Source: Coix lacryma-jobi var. lacryma-jobi (Eukaryota; Streptophyta; Magnoliopsida; Poales; Poaceae). From it: a stretch of 64,000 bases of DNA. The position numbers and the translations under genes are program-made. Location: contig CM019831.1 in the NCBI GenBank assembly GCA_009763385.1, positions 19,432,080 through 19,496,079 on the forward strand, read 5' to 3'. Each line of letters opens with the position of its first letter. Position 1 is the first letter of the stretch. A model generated the notes under the pieces. The model was not told the origin of the DNA and did not search any database. It saw nothing but the letters and a program-made list of their open reading frames with translations. This document shows, piece after piece, positions 30,687 to 41,770 of the stretch.

Positions 30687-33600
30687 TCAAGCGGGTACAC
30701 TGGTGATCTTTTTCTTCACGTATGTTCCTTGGTCATGATCATGTCGTAACCATGGAGTCTCCTCAGCATTTAGCAGGATGCTTGGGTCTTTGGTCACACT
30801 GAAGGGCGGTATTCGGTCATCTTTTTCATAATCTTCTGACATGTCTGACTTGTCCTCAATTCCCACGATGTTTCTTTTTCCTGAAAGAACTATGTGGCGT
30901 TTGGGCTCTTTGGTTGATTTATCATCATTTTTCCCTCTCTTGGGTTTTGTAGACATGTCTTTCACGTAGAACACTTGAGTCACATCAGCAGCAAGGACGA
31001 ATGGTTCACCTTTGTATCCAATATTGTTGAGATCCACTGTTGTCATTCCATACTCCTTGTCAACTGTTACTCCGGCTCCGGTCGCCTTGACCCATTGGCA
31101 TCGAAACAAAGGGACTTTAAAATTAGGTGCGTAGTCTAGTTCCCAAATCTCCTCTATGCGGCCATAATATGTTTGCCTCTTCCCAGATGGGTCTGTGGCA
31201 TCTACGCGAACACCACTGTTTTGGTTCGTGCTCCTTTGATCTTGGGCCATGGTGTAAAATGTGTTTCCATTGATCTCATACCCTTTGTACGTGAGGATGT
31301 GCCATGACGGTTGCCTAGCCAACAAATATAGTTGCTCATCAATATTGTTATTACCCAGACATTCCTTTCGCAACCAAGTGCTAAAAGTATTCATGTGCTC
31401 ACGTGTTATCCAAACTTCATTCTTCTCTGGAAATTGGGATCGTAGGAACTCCTTGTGTACATCGATATATGGATCCACCACGGTTGAGTTTTGAAGAACT
31501 GTGTAGTGCGCTTTATTGAAATAATCATTCCCCGTACCGATATATGTTTTCTTCCCTAGTGTCCCCTTTCCACATAGCCTCCCCTCGTGCCGCGATTCAG
31601 GAACACCAATCGGGTCAAGGTCAGGAATGAAGTCAACACAGAACTCAATGACCTCCTCTGTCCCGTAGCCCTTGGCGATGCTTCCTTCTGGCCGAGCACG
31701 TTGGTGAACATATTTTTTCAGTACTCCCATGAACCTCTCAAAGGGGAACATGTTGTGTAGGAACACAGGACCGAGAATATGAATCTCCTTGACCAGGTGA
31801 ACTAGGAGGTGTGTCATGATATTAAAGAAGGATGGAGGAAACACCAACTCAAAGCTCACAAGACATTGAACCACATCATTCTGTAGAGTAGCCAGTTCTA
31901 GTGGATTAATTGCCTTCTGAGAAATTGCATTGAGGAATGCACAGAGCTTCACAGTGGCAAGACGTACATGTGGAGGTAGAATTCTCTTAAAGCAACCGGA
32001 AGCAATTGCGTCATAAGCACGTGGCAGTCATGCGACTTTAAGTTTAGGAATTTCTTCTCTTGCATATTTATTATTCCCTTTATATTGGAGGAGAATCCAG
32101 ATGGGACCTTGATGCTGTTTAGGCATTCAAACATGATTTCCTTCTCTTCATTGCTAAGAGTGTAGCTAGCAGGTCTTAAGTAATGGCGTCCATCATCTGT
32201 CTTCTCTGGATGTAGGTTGTCTCGTTCTTTCATGCGCTGCAACTCTTGTCGTGCTTCAAGTGTATCCTTAGACTTCCCATACACACCCATGAATCCTAGA
32301 AGGTTGACACAAAGATTCTTTGTCAGGTGCATCACGTCGATCGCGTGGCGGACCTCTAGTACATGCCAATAGGGTAGCTCCCAAAATATTGACTTCTTCT
32401 TCCACATGGGTGCGTGTCCCGTAGCGTCTTTCGGAACAGGTTCACTGCCCGTCCCCTTTCCAAAGACTACTTTCACATCCTTGATCATCTCAAGTACATC
32501 TTCCCCAGTTCTGTTGCGAGGCTTGCTCCGGTGGTCTGTCTCACCTTTAAAATGCTTGCCTTTCTTTCTAACCTGGTGATTCATCGAAAGAAATCGACGA
32601 TGCCCAAGATACACTACCTTTCTACATTTTTCAAATATACACTATCCATGTCATCAAAACAATGTGTGCATGCATTATATCCCTTGTTTGACTGTCCTGA
32701 AAGATTACTTAGAGCAGGCCAATCATTGATTGTTACGAACAACAATGCTCGCAGGTCAAAGTGTTCCTGTTTGTAATCATCCCACACACGTACACCTGAT
32801 TTACTCCATAAAAGTAGGAGTTCCTCAACTAATGGCCTCAGGTAGACATCGATATCGTTGCCAGGCTGCCTCGGGCCTTGGATGAGCACTGGCATCATAA
32901 TGAACTTCCGCTTCAAGCATAACCACGGAGGAAGGTTGTACATACATAGAGTAACAGGCCACGTGCTATGACTACTGCTCTGTTCCCCAAAAGGATTCAT
33001 CCCGTCCGTACTTAAACCAAACCTTAAGTTTCTAGCATCTTTTGCAAATTCTGGGAATTCTCTGTCTATTGCTCTCCACTGGGACCCATCTGCAGGGTGT
33101 CTCAACATGTTGTCTACCTTACGGTCTTCTTTGTGCCATCGCACCAACTTTGCATGGTCCTTGTTTCTGAACAGACGTTTCAGGCGTGGTATTATAGGAG
33201 CGTACCACATAACCTTGGCAGGGATTTTCTTCCGGGGACGTTCTTCACCCTCAACATCGCCAGGGTCATCTCGCCTGATCTTATATCGTGACGCGTTACA
33301 TACAGGGCATTCATCCAAATTCTCGTATTCCTTGCCACGGTACAGGATGCAGTCATTAGGACATGCATGTATCTTCTGGATTTCTAAACCCAAAGGACAG
33401 ACCACTTGTTTTGCTTCGTACGTAGTGCCGGGTAATTCGTTAGGCTTCGGAAGCATCTTTTGTTTTATAATCTTCAATAATTGTCCAAATGCCTTGTCAG
33501 ATACACCATTCTGTGCCTTCCATTGTAGCAACTCAAGTGTTGTGCCTAACTTTTTTTGTCCATCTGCAGCAGACGGATATAGTAATTTCCTGTGATCCTC

Positions 33601-34052
33601 TAGCATACATTCAAACTTAGCCTTCTCCTTTTCACTTTCGAAATCTCTTTGTGCATCACGAATGACATCACCAAGAGCATCATCTTCAGCGACTGTGTCT
33701 CTCCTGCACTTGCCTCTTCTTCACCTTCCTCCATTGCAGTATCACCAAAGTCACCGTATTGAGCAATAATGTCATCGTCAGGGTCCAATTGTTCTTCTTC
33801 ACCTTCTTCCATCATAACCCCAGTTTCTCCATGCTTCGTCCAACAACTATAGTTTGGCATGAAACCCGACTTGAACAAGTGTGAGTGAAGACTCCTTGAG
33901 CTAGAATATTCCTTCGAATTATTACAAAGGGCACATGGGCAGCACATAAAACCATTCCGCTTGTTTGCCTCGGCCACTCTTAAAAAATAATGCACGCCAT
34001 CAATGAACTCTTTTGAGCGACGATCGACATTGTACATCCAGTGACGTGTCAT
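30687..34052 (-). pseudogene. CACTA transposase (tnp2/TNPD type), three frameshifts
   Basis: The main transposase of En/Spm elements, which cuts the transposon ends. A likely start is MTRHWMYNVDRR at 34052. Domains in order: Transpos_assoc (EFIDGVHYFLRVAEANKR...CPCALCNN...HLFKSGFM), an acidic linker, tnp2 core (CPNDCILYRGKEYENLDECPVC, FGLSTDGMNPFG, NDWPALSNLSGQSNKGY), then KGKHFKGETDHR, HAIDVMHLTKNLCVNLLGF, DUF4218-like (LVHLVKEIHILGPVFLHNMFPFERFMGVLK) and DUF4216-like (FKVPLFRCQWV). One-base shifts near 33700, 32630 and 31980 divide it into the frames 34109-33600, 33606-32614, 32614-31949 and 31952-30687. The longest uninterrupted piece is 421 codons. The stop is at 30689-30687. Autonomous activity is unlikely. 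Confidence 0.9.
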
Positions 34053-34189
34053 CGTCTGCATTATATGACATATCACATAATTATATCGATCTCTCATTCT
34101 TATAAACAAATAAAATTATAAAATGTCTGACATGAAATTTAGTAAGAATCACTGGTGGCATAAAAGTAGTAGCAGTTGAACTTGTCTAA

Positions 34190-34522
34190 TTAATTAATTA
34201 TTACATCAAGATAACAGTGCAGCCTAATCCACTTGGCCACAACCAAAGCAACTAACAACACCTGCACATTTTCCCACATCACAGTCCAACAAGATGTACT
34301 GTCTGCCACTCCAACCGGATAGGAAGGTAAGGTAGGGGTAGGTGCAGTAGGAATTGAGTTGATTCTTGAGTTAAAAGCATCTAGAGCTGCAGAAGCTTCC
34401 TCAAAAGACTTGTACTTTTTATGCACAGCTCCCTTAACTTTGAGGACATACTGACTGCACTCGGCCCAGCTGGTGTAAATACCTGGTTTGGTGCCCTCGA
34501 AAACAACATACCAAGCAGGCAT
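34190..34522 (-). CDS. Small RNase H1-N / viroplasmin-like domain protein with hydrophobic tail
   Basis: An intact 110-residue frame inside the CACTA, upstream of the transposase and in the same orientation. Residues 1-48 match the RNase H1 hybrid-binding (caulimovirus viroplasmin-like) domain: WYVVFEGTKPGIYTSWAEC, then QYVLKVKGAVHKKYKSFEEA. This family binds RNA:DNA hybrids or dsRNA. Residues 50-80 are Pro/Thr/Ser-rich and residues about 83-105 are hydrophobic (VQVLLVALVVAKW), possibly a tail anchor. There is no catalytic RNase H domain. The start is the only in-frame Met before the domain; the stop is TAA at 34192-34190. It may be a CACTA-encoded accessory protein or a captured host fragment; being intact among frameshifted neighbours is notable. 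The function is not known. Confidence 0.65.
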   Translation of the reverse strand: MPAWYVVFEGTKPGIYTSWAECSQYVLKVKGAVHKKYKSFEEASAALDAFNSRINSIPTAPTPTLPSYPVGVADSTSCWTVMWENVQVLLVALVVAKWIRLHCYLDVIIN

Positions 34523-34524
34523 CC

Positions 34525-35035
34525 TTCTGCGTTTTGTAAACTAAAGTATTATATATTTCTAATTTCTGTAAACAACTAATTTAACTGATCTCTATTTCTC
34601 CAAAATAATAAAATATACTAATTAAACCGGTCACATTTTGTAAACTAAAGTATTATATATTTCTAATTTCTGTAAACAAAACTAATTTAACTAATCTCTA
34701 TTTCTCCAAAATAATAAAATATACTAATTAAAACGGTCACATTTTGTAAACTAAATTATTATATATTTCTAATTTCTGTAAACAAATGATTTAAATGATC
34801 TCTATTCCTCAAAAAAAAACTAATTAAACTGTCACATTTTCTAAACTAAAGTATTATATATTTCTAATTTTTGTGTAAACAAATGATTTAAATGATCTCT
34901 ATTTCAAAAAAAACTAATTAAACCGGTCACATTTTCTAAACTAAAGTATTATATATTTTGTTTTTCTAAACCGGTCACATTTCTCTAAAAGACTAAAATA
35001 AACTAATTAAACGGTCATATTTTTTTTTAGATTAA
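34525..35035. repeat. ~106-bp AT-rich minisatellite in CACTA 5' region
   Basis: About five units starting near 34529, 34635, 34741, 34830 and 34930, built on TTTGTAAACTAAAGTATTATA, TATTTCTAATTTCTGTAAAC and ATACTAATTAAACCGGTCACA. The last units are shortened. The array lies directly upstream (in transcription sense) of the viroplasmin-like ORF. Confidence 0.88.
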
Positions 35036-35289
35036 TAATTTGAACTATCAAGTCAATGAACTCAAAATAGCTACAAAAATGAATAACTTAAGCTAGTAAC
35101 CTTTCAACGAGTCGATGGCGGTGTAGATGTGATGAAATAAATCAATCGCCGGAGATGTGTTAACAAACAAAAATCACCGGAGGAGAAGAGAGCAAACAAG
35201 CAAGCAAGAGCAAGCAGTGACTGACTGAATGAAGAAAAATGAAGACAGGAGCTCGGGCACGGCTGGAGAGAAGAACATTTCAAATATAG
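35036..35289. other. CACTA 5' leader region
   Basis: Between the minisatellite and the right subterminal array. In the minus sense it begins about 70 bp inside the repeat array, a position where the transposase promoter and 5' UTR would be expected. A clear TATA box was not identified. Confidence 0.4.
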
Positions 35290-35625
35290 GGAGGGACATT
35301 TAGCCCCGGTCCTTATTCCCAGCCGGGGCTAAATGTTGGCATTTAGCCCCGGCTGGGTACACCAACCGGAACAAAACCTTTTAGTCCCGGTTGGTGTTAC
35401 CAACCGGGGCTAAAGATGCCAACATTTAGCCCCGGCTGCATACACCAACCGGGGCAAAACCTTTAGTCCCGGTTGGTGTTACGGCCCGGGGGGCTAAAGG
35501 CCGGTCTTTAGCCCCGGTTGGTAACACCAACCGGGACTAAAGGCCCCTCTGACAATTGAGCCGTTGGGCTGGGGAGCTTTAGCCCCGGTTGGTGTTACCA
35601 ACCGGGGCTAAAGGACTTTCTAGTC
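35290..35625. repeat. CACTA right subterminal repeat array
   Basis: Seven or more TTTAGCCCCGG/CCGGGGCTAAA-type words, many paired as hairpins. The clearest is 35578-35612: TTTAGCCCCGGTTGG, loop TGTTA, perfect 15-bp complement. Another at 35380-35414 has one T-for-C change giving a G-U pair. The array leads into the conserved end CAAATTTTTCCGTGGCTAATG and the CTAGTAGTG terminus. Confidence 0.92.
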
Positions 35626-35694
35626 CCGGGCGCAAATTTTTCCGTGGCTAATGCTGATTTTGCAAATCGTCCAAAGGCCTGTTCTCTAGTAGTG

Positions 35695-36480
35695 GTCTCT
35701 CCCCTGCTCAAGTTGCTTCCCAAGCCGGCGGAGTGCGCGAGGCCGCAAAACCACCCTCCACACGGCGAGGAAAAGCAAGCAACAGCCGGACCTCCGAGGC
35801 GGCTCCTTCCCTTTACGGCGGCGACGGCAGCGGCGGTGGCTTTCAGGCCCTCATCTGCCATGGTGCGCCTCTCCGCCTATTTTTGTCTCTGTTCCTCATT
35901 CTCTTGTGCTTCTTCGTGGTCTAAAACTCTAGGTTTTGGGGTTTTGTAGTGCTGTACAAGGGATGGGGATTTGGAGCGAAGATGGAACGCTACTGAGATT
36001 AAGACGGTTCCGTCATCACCATCTACGGGACTACGAGGAGTATGGCATCTCCCCGTGCTCCCTCCGTGTTGGTAGCGATGGGCAGGAGTTTGGTCCAAGC
36101 TCAAGCGCAGGTTCAGGAGCCCCCGGTCGAGAAGGCGACCTCGGAATGGTAGCAGTCGTTGTGTGGAGGACGGTGACTTGGCTGTCGTGTTCAGGGGCCC
36201 AGATTGAGCTCGACCGCGGAGACGATGTGCGAGAGCTGAGACTGAAAGGTCTACAACGAGCGGTGTGGCCCCCTATGTTGGCATGGAGTTGGAGCGGTGG
36301 AGCCTGGGACAGAGAAACTCTGGGGGGGGGGGGAAGGTGTTGGTGGTGTCCGTAGATGATGGGAGCAGCAGCACGTGGGAGAGTGTCGTAACTGCTGGAT
36401 GTGGTGGCCATGGTGTGATGGCCTGACCTGAATAGGGGCAAGAAGAAGAAACTGGATAAGGACTGGAACAAGTAAATAAA
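35695..36480. other. GC-rich CACTA flank, no confirmed gene
   Basis: Starts with sequence related to the left flank (CCTGCTCAAGTTGCTTCCCAAG, GCGCGAGGCCGC) and continues as GC-rich DNA with open frames on both strands (35644-35949 plus; 35936-36355 plus; 36031-36471 minus). None has a known domain. A run of ten G lies at about 36322-36331. It could be the promoter and first exon of a gene disrupted by the CACTA, but the sequence does not decide the strand. Confidence 0.35.
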
Positions 36481-37768
36481 GGTGCAGATCTCACTTAACT
36501 TCTCGTGTGATTCTGTTCTGTAAAGCTACATGCTTTTTTACTATGATAATCTGCTGATCCTTTCACCACTGATTTTCAGGAACCCATTGTAAGGAATTCT
36601 TTGATGATCTCTTCAGGAAATACATAATCTTCAAAGCTAAGAGGATAAGCAAAGCAAATTGGAAATCATGTGGTAGCCATTGCCAGAGAACAGGTTTACT
36701 CTCCTCTGTTCTCTGTTACCAAAGGAGGTCCTCATTAGTCCCTCTCCTTGATGCAGCAGGTTGCAATGGATTAGGACAGAATCACTTGGTGAACGCCACT
36801 GCGCAATTGAGGCTCACTGAGCTCAGGACGAAGCACAGGTATTGGCGAAAGGATTTGAGGACTTTCAGGCATTCTGATTCATGGTATTATGTTTTAGATT
36901 CTAATTCTAATACTTATAATGGATCACTTTTGATGCATTTTTTTTTTAGCAATGCACGTTTGTGTCATAACAATGCGACCTAGCAACTTGAAATACCTGT
37001 GATCAAATAGGACGTAGCAATGCACGTATGTATATAATACCTATCAGGGTGAAATAACAATGCACGTAGCAATAATTTTTTTAGCTAGGCTCAAATCATC
37101 AATTATGCTACACGTCCTATTTGTCATAACAACTTGAAATCTTTCCATAAGTGCAATAACAATGCACATATCAATAATATATTTTTTGGTCCTGATAGGT
37201 ACAACCGATTTTAGAATTGCAGCATCCCATGAATGCTCATGTTCGTGCTCGCATTCTGCTGTTTTTAAGTGGCTAGAATCCTAAATTAGTTTCTTTAATA
37301 TGTTTTTTTTCTTGAGAGCACAGATCTCATCTGTAGTTGCTTGCATCTTGTGATGCCTGTACCATGTGCAGTGGGAATGTGATCAGTTAAGAGGGAAGAA
37401 CATCACGAGTTCATGATGGTTCCATTGCTGTTTTCCCTTTCTATCAGTATGTGTCACATAATAGATTACCCTCCATTGTGGTCGCTAATGATGTTTCCAC
37501 TCACTTTTTTATTTGCACATGGTGTCTGTAACTTAGCTCTTGAAATACAGGCAATGAACCATATTATGATATTTATATTTCTTATAGAGGGACATTGTGT
37601 ACCTTGATGAGATCCCTATTCCCAGGGTTGCTTGCATGAACCATTTATCTATAACACATGTCCTCATTTTTATTTTTTCCATGGTAAGCAGCATCTATTT
37701 AGGGTTGAGCATTACCAGGACCGAAGAAACCAGGTTCCTAAGATAGCAGTCCTCATTCCAATTATATG
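36481..37768. other. AT-rich DNA with short decayed repeats
   Basis: No gene identified. An exon-like stretch (about 36755-36838, LDAAGCNGLGQNHLVNATAQ) has no partner exon. Between 36945 and 37175 the words GCAATGCACGT, ATAACAATGCACGTAGCAATA and CAACTTGAAAT recur several times, indicating a decayed local duplication. Confidence 0.4.
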
Positions 37769-38018
37769 ATGTGAACCTTCACCTAGAAAGCTATGAATGT
37801 GTGCTCTGCAACTCAGGTCAAGAGGAATCAATTGAACACCTCTTCTTTGAATGTCCTTTCACAATCCATGCTTGGCAGTCATCAACCTGCATGTTTCACC
37901 GGGGTTGTGCCCTACTCAGATCTTGGAGAGCCTTAGGTCTCAGATAAACCAAAGTTTTTTTCATGAAAATCTTCACATTAATGTGTTGGGCAATTTGGAT
38001 GAGCAGGAATAACCTCAT

Positions 38019-40991
38019 TGTCACACCCAAAATTTCTGATTTTGGGTTGTGAGTAGAAAACACTAAATAAAATAAACAATTTTAATATTTATAAAATTGA
38101 TCAAGTTTAGTGGAGCTAGCGCCACTTTTAGTTGTAGTAAAATGAGAATTTTCAAATTTTTCTAAACTAATTTGACGGGTTATGCTTGATGTGATGTTGG
38201 TTGTTGTTTGACCTTGTGTTGTGAGTCGGTAGAGAGTTTTAAAACACGTTTGGTAGGTCGTTTATCTATATCCGGTCTGTTTCCATCTTTTTCCAAAAAT
38301 TAAATTTTATCGTTTCCATCTCTATCCTTTTGTTGGATTTTTCCAAAATTCTTTCTTATGTCTCAAATCACTTCTTTGAGTTCATCATCCATCATAATAT
38401 CACTAAAACTATTTGGGAATTTTTCTCACTTTTCCCGAAAGAGTTTCCAAGATTTCAGCGAGCATAATCTAATTTTAGATGCTTCAAAATATCTTTTCAT
38501 GAGCTCCAAATCCTTTATTTGGGTTCATTATATTTCAAAGTGACTCTGAAGTGTTTTTTCTAGAATTTTTGGAGCCATCGGAGTATTTTTGGTGGCTTAA
38601 ATAACAATTCTGGACTTTTCTGGATTTATTTTAATCCCGAAATTAATAAAATATATTATTTTTTCCATCTTATTCAAACCCTACATATAAATACATGCCG
38701 GTGTTCATCTCGACGCGAGGAGTCCAAAAGTACGGCCCGTTTCGCGAGCCGCCACTTCTACCGTTCTAGATCTGAAGCCGAAGTTTCGCATCTCTTGAAC
38801 TCCGGCGAACTCTCCGGCGAGCTTTTCCGATCAAATCGTCGCGTTCCGGCGAAAACCGGCACCACCACGAGGTAGTACTCTTCGTTCTCTACACATGATG
38901 TCTTCCTTTTCACGAACCCATCACTGTTTGATTGTTACCCATCTATTTTCTTTCTCCGGCGAGGTACTCCGGCGAACTCGTTTGCTGCATTCGTTTTGGC
39001 CACCGGCGGGCTCCTACCTGTGCCGCTGCCCTCGGGGCCCCTTTCTCGCGCCTTTGCGTGGCTGGTGGGGCAAGGCAGCAGGCCGCCGCCCGCCTGTGCT
39101 GGTCGGGCAGAGGAGGCAGCCGCCGCCGCTCTGTCCGCCTGTACCTGCCTGCGTGGCTGCAGGCAGTATGGGCCGGCTGTGGCCTAGCGCCGCTGCTGCT
39201 GGCCGGTCCGGCCGTGGCTAGTCCCTCCTCTCTGCACACGAGCACATCAGCAGCAGATCGATCCCCCGCACAGGTACGCACGTGAACAAAGGTGAAGAGA
39301 GCTAGAAGATAATGGTAATTACAGTTTTGCCACTCAGCGTTAATCTCCACCGTTTAATCATCTAATCTCCGTTTTAATCCGTTCCAGTTGCATTAGTTTC
39401 GTGTCGACGCGTTCTACGCAGCAGCGTTAACGTTTTCCATGTCACATGTTTTTCCATATAAAGTTAAATATTAAATTGATAATAATCCTACAATCGATTT
39501 ATAATTAAAATCAATATAGGTTTCATACTTCGATATTTTATACATAAATGTTAATATGATTAGTTACTAACATAAATATGATTTTAATTTATAATTTGAT
39601 TAGGCTAACCGTTATCATATAAATTACGTTCATATGCCCTCACATGTTTACATTCTTTTACAAAGATAAAGTTTAACTTGCTTAAATTATATGATAATAT
39701 TTATGAATAAAATATAATTAATCTAACCCGATTTTATAACTAAAATATGTTTTGTCTAATTTGAATTAATATTTTGTCATGATCTTATTTAATTAAAATA
39801 AAGCAAGCCGGTAGGTCTTACTTTTATAATATAAACTTTCGTTAGACGTGTCTTTTCAAGCGATCCCACGACCGTAGCAACGAGCTCTCTTCTAGTACTT
39901 TGTTTTGTCTCGATTGTGTTGTTATTAGTCGTCTACGTTGTTTGCTTGTATGTTCGCCTTTGTGTGGAGCTTGCTACGAGTAGACGACGACCGGTTATGT
40001 GCGCTGAAGATTCGAAGGTGATGACCCAGAGCTGAAGAGTGTAACAGGCAAGTATAGCAATCGAGTTTCTTTTTTCGCAATCATGATCATGTTACTTAAT
40101 TAATGTATGCATCGAATGATAAAAATGACTTATTAGCAACTTAAGAAATTATATGTACGAGCACCTTCGGGATTTACAGTGCAACTGATGGGGGTTATAT
40201 GGCTCTGGCTTTAGCTCAGTATGAGGACCTTTTCTAGCTTGTTAGTGGACACCTGTATAGGCGCGTTGGGACTTGCCGAGACGGGTATAGTGCGGCTTCT
40301 GTCCACGTGTGTATAGGCTGCGTGTTATTGTGCCACCTGGAAGGAGGGCTCTACATCCCCTTGCCTTAAGACCTAGCGTCCTAACTTGTTAGACGAACCT
40401 TTGAAAGGCTTCATCGTGAACCCTGCCGACCTTCCTTGGAAGTGGGTTAAGAGGCTGGCTCCCTCAGGCAAAAGGGCAATTCACGTCTCGCAGTGAAAGT
40501 GTACACCTTTGCGCAAAGTTTATTAAACTGATATATCAGCCTTGCTCAAGGACACGAGCGGCCTTGAAGACGTAAAGATTATGACTTTTGTTGGTTAACA
40601 TGTTCATTATTTACCGTTTTATGCTATTCATTATTTATGCTACATTGATCATGAAACTTGGGATCTATATCACTTGTTGCTATACTTGTGGAGTTCGACA
40701 TGGACTCACTCTTGCTTTTCCCCACACCTCAGAGAGTTAAGCTTTGGAGAAGCTTAGGCTTGTGGTCAACCAGTCAGTTGTTCCCTGTGAAGTTGGTGCC
40801 TCCATCCGAAGATCGGAGTGTCTTTCCGCTGTCTGCTCTTTAAGGTTATGTTCTTTTGTTTTATATATACGTTATATAAGAGCATTGTCTTTCGATATTA
40901 CCCTTTATTTGTGCTTGCTATACGTGAGATTTGACTTCCTGGGCTCACATATGGTGTATACCTGGTTTTGTTTTTAAAACTGGGTGTGACA
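38019..40991 (+). mobile_element. Solo LTR, 2973 bp, TSD CTCAT
   Basis: The termini are TGTCACACCC at 38019 and GGGTGTGACA at 40991, a perfect 10-bp inverted pair in TG...CA form, flanked by the 5-bp direct repeat CTCAT (38014-38018 and 40992-40996). No primer site, polypurine tract or pol is inside. The length and ends fit a large-LTR grass Ty3 family, left after recombination between two LTRs. Frames inside (for example 38895-39350) lie in a GC-rich stretch and have no domains. A related copy is at 44874-48212. Confidence 0.93.
38686..38693 (+). promoter_or_regulatory. Candidate LTR TATA box
   Basis: TATAAATA followed closely by GCCGGTGTTCATC. The related solo LTR has TATATATA at 45558-45565 before the same GCCGGTGTTCATC, so the element is conserved in position. 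Transcription would start about 30 bp downstream, at the boundary where the GC-rich half begins. Confidence 0.6.
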
Positions 40992-41548
40992 CTCATATTT
41001 CGTCAGATCATCCCCTCCCTGCAATCCCGCAAGGCCATTTTCAGAATGGAGTTCAACCTTTTGTTATGCAGAACCAAGTCAAATACTTCCCAAGAATTCA
41101 ACAATGGATAGATTTCATTGCTTAGCCCAGAGAAACGCATCTTGGAAGCTCCATCTTTGATTCTTTGTTTTTTTAGTTCCTTATAATCTTAAGCTTCAAT
41201 TGGGCCTTGTCTTCTGGCCCTTGTTTTAATTTTTTTAGAGACCCGCAAATGTACGTTGTACTTTTCTTTCAATAAATTGTCAGTAGGGGCACCCTGCTCC
41301 TCCTGTTTCATCCAAAAAACCATTGAGAACCAAAGGTAGCATTTAAAATTTTTTAATCCATTACAAATTTGCAGGGAATATAAAATCCATGGCATCTAAT
41401 TGTAGCATCCTATTTTTTTATTTCTTACGTAACTATCGCAATGATCAAAGAATTTGAAAGCATTTTGACAAGATAGAAGTTTGGAATATCGTGAAGTCAT
41501 GAAGTCATGAATATATTGAAGGGAAGTCTCAAGTGAAGGATATAACAC

Positions 41549-41577
41549 CCGTTGCAACGGACGAGCATTTATCTAGT
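41549..41577 (+). mobile_element. Helitron-like 3' terminus
   Basis: CCGTTGCAACGG (41549-41560, a 12-bp palindrome) is followed 12 bp later by CTAGT (41573-41577). A short hairpin close to CTRRT is the 3' signature of Helitrons. The next base is A, whereas the standard target AT would give T, so the call is tentative. No 5' end is assigned. Confidence 0.4.
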
Positions 41578-41770
41578 ATATATTAGATTTCATAACCTAT
41601 TAAATTACTGGACATGTGTAATACCAATTATTCCCATGCAGGAAAATATTAATCATTTTAGATACAAGTTAGCCGGCATACTATTATATTGGGGAAAACA
41701 AACACAGCAGTAATGGAACAAAACAACGGATCCGTCCTCACCAACGAAACAGACAACAAGGTGCTCAGTG
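41578..41770 (+). pseudogene. Duplicated tail exon of the C48 pseudogene
   Basis: The segment with ATTAGATTTCATAACCTATT, an AG acceptor and CAGGAAAATATTAATCA (encoding ENINHFRYKLAGILLYW) closely matches 43380-43490 of copy 2 (ENINQFRYKLASILICW). It therefore lies just before its own parent gene, out of order, as a partial head-to-tail duplication. It is disrupted by a stop soon after. Confidence 0.65.

Larger units (their letters stand above)
23420..35694 (-). mobile_element. CACTA (En/Spm) transposon, ~12.3 kb
   Basis: The right end reads AAAGGCCTGTTCTCTAGTAGTG (35673-35694), whose complement begins CACTACTAGAGAACAGGCC. The left end at 23420 reads CAACTAGTACAGAACAGGCC, a decayed match. Both ends carry arrays of CCGGTTGGT-type subterminal hairpin repeats (23440-23712 and 35290-35625). 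Coding is on the minus strand in the usual order for the superfamily: transposase first, second ORF after it. No 3-bp target duplication is visible (AGG left, GTC right), consistent with the degenerate left terminus. A further repeat array lies unusually inside, at 29750-29991. Confidence 0.85.
37769..41319 (+). mobile_element. LINE fragment 2, split by a solo LTR
   Basis: The left piece 37769-38018 encodes a zf-RVT-type C-terminus (ECVLCNSGQEESIEHLFFEC...WAIWMSRNN). The right piece resumes after one target copy at 40997 with FRQIIPSLQSRKAIF, still in frame with the left piece if the LTR and one CTCAT are ignored. The 3' UTR ends at about 41319 with CAATAAATTGTCAGTAGGGG and CATCCAAAAAA, resembling LINE 1 at 7.05 kb. 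The RT body is absent. Stops inside the frame show it was dead before or after the insertion. Confidence 0.82.

Noticed and set aside
34190..34522. Integrated pararetrovirus fragment
   Set aside because: Only the RNase H1-N/viroplasmin-like domain is seen, with no coat, movement or RT sequence, and this domain is widespread in eukaryotic RNase H1; the position fits a CACTA-encoded or captured ORF.
35936..36471. 139- and 146-codon frames on opposite strands
   Set aside because: They overlap each other, have no recognisable domain or splice context, and strand cannot be decided.
38895..39350. 108-135-codon frames inside the solo LTR, and similar ones at 45630-46270
   Set aside because: They lie in GC-rich LTR leader sequence that differs between the two sister LTRs; there is no shared protein and no domain.
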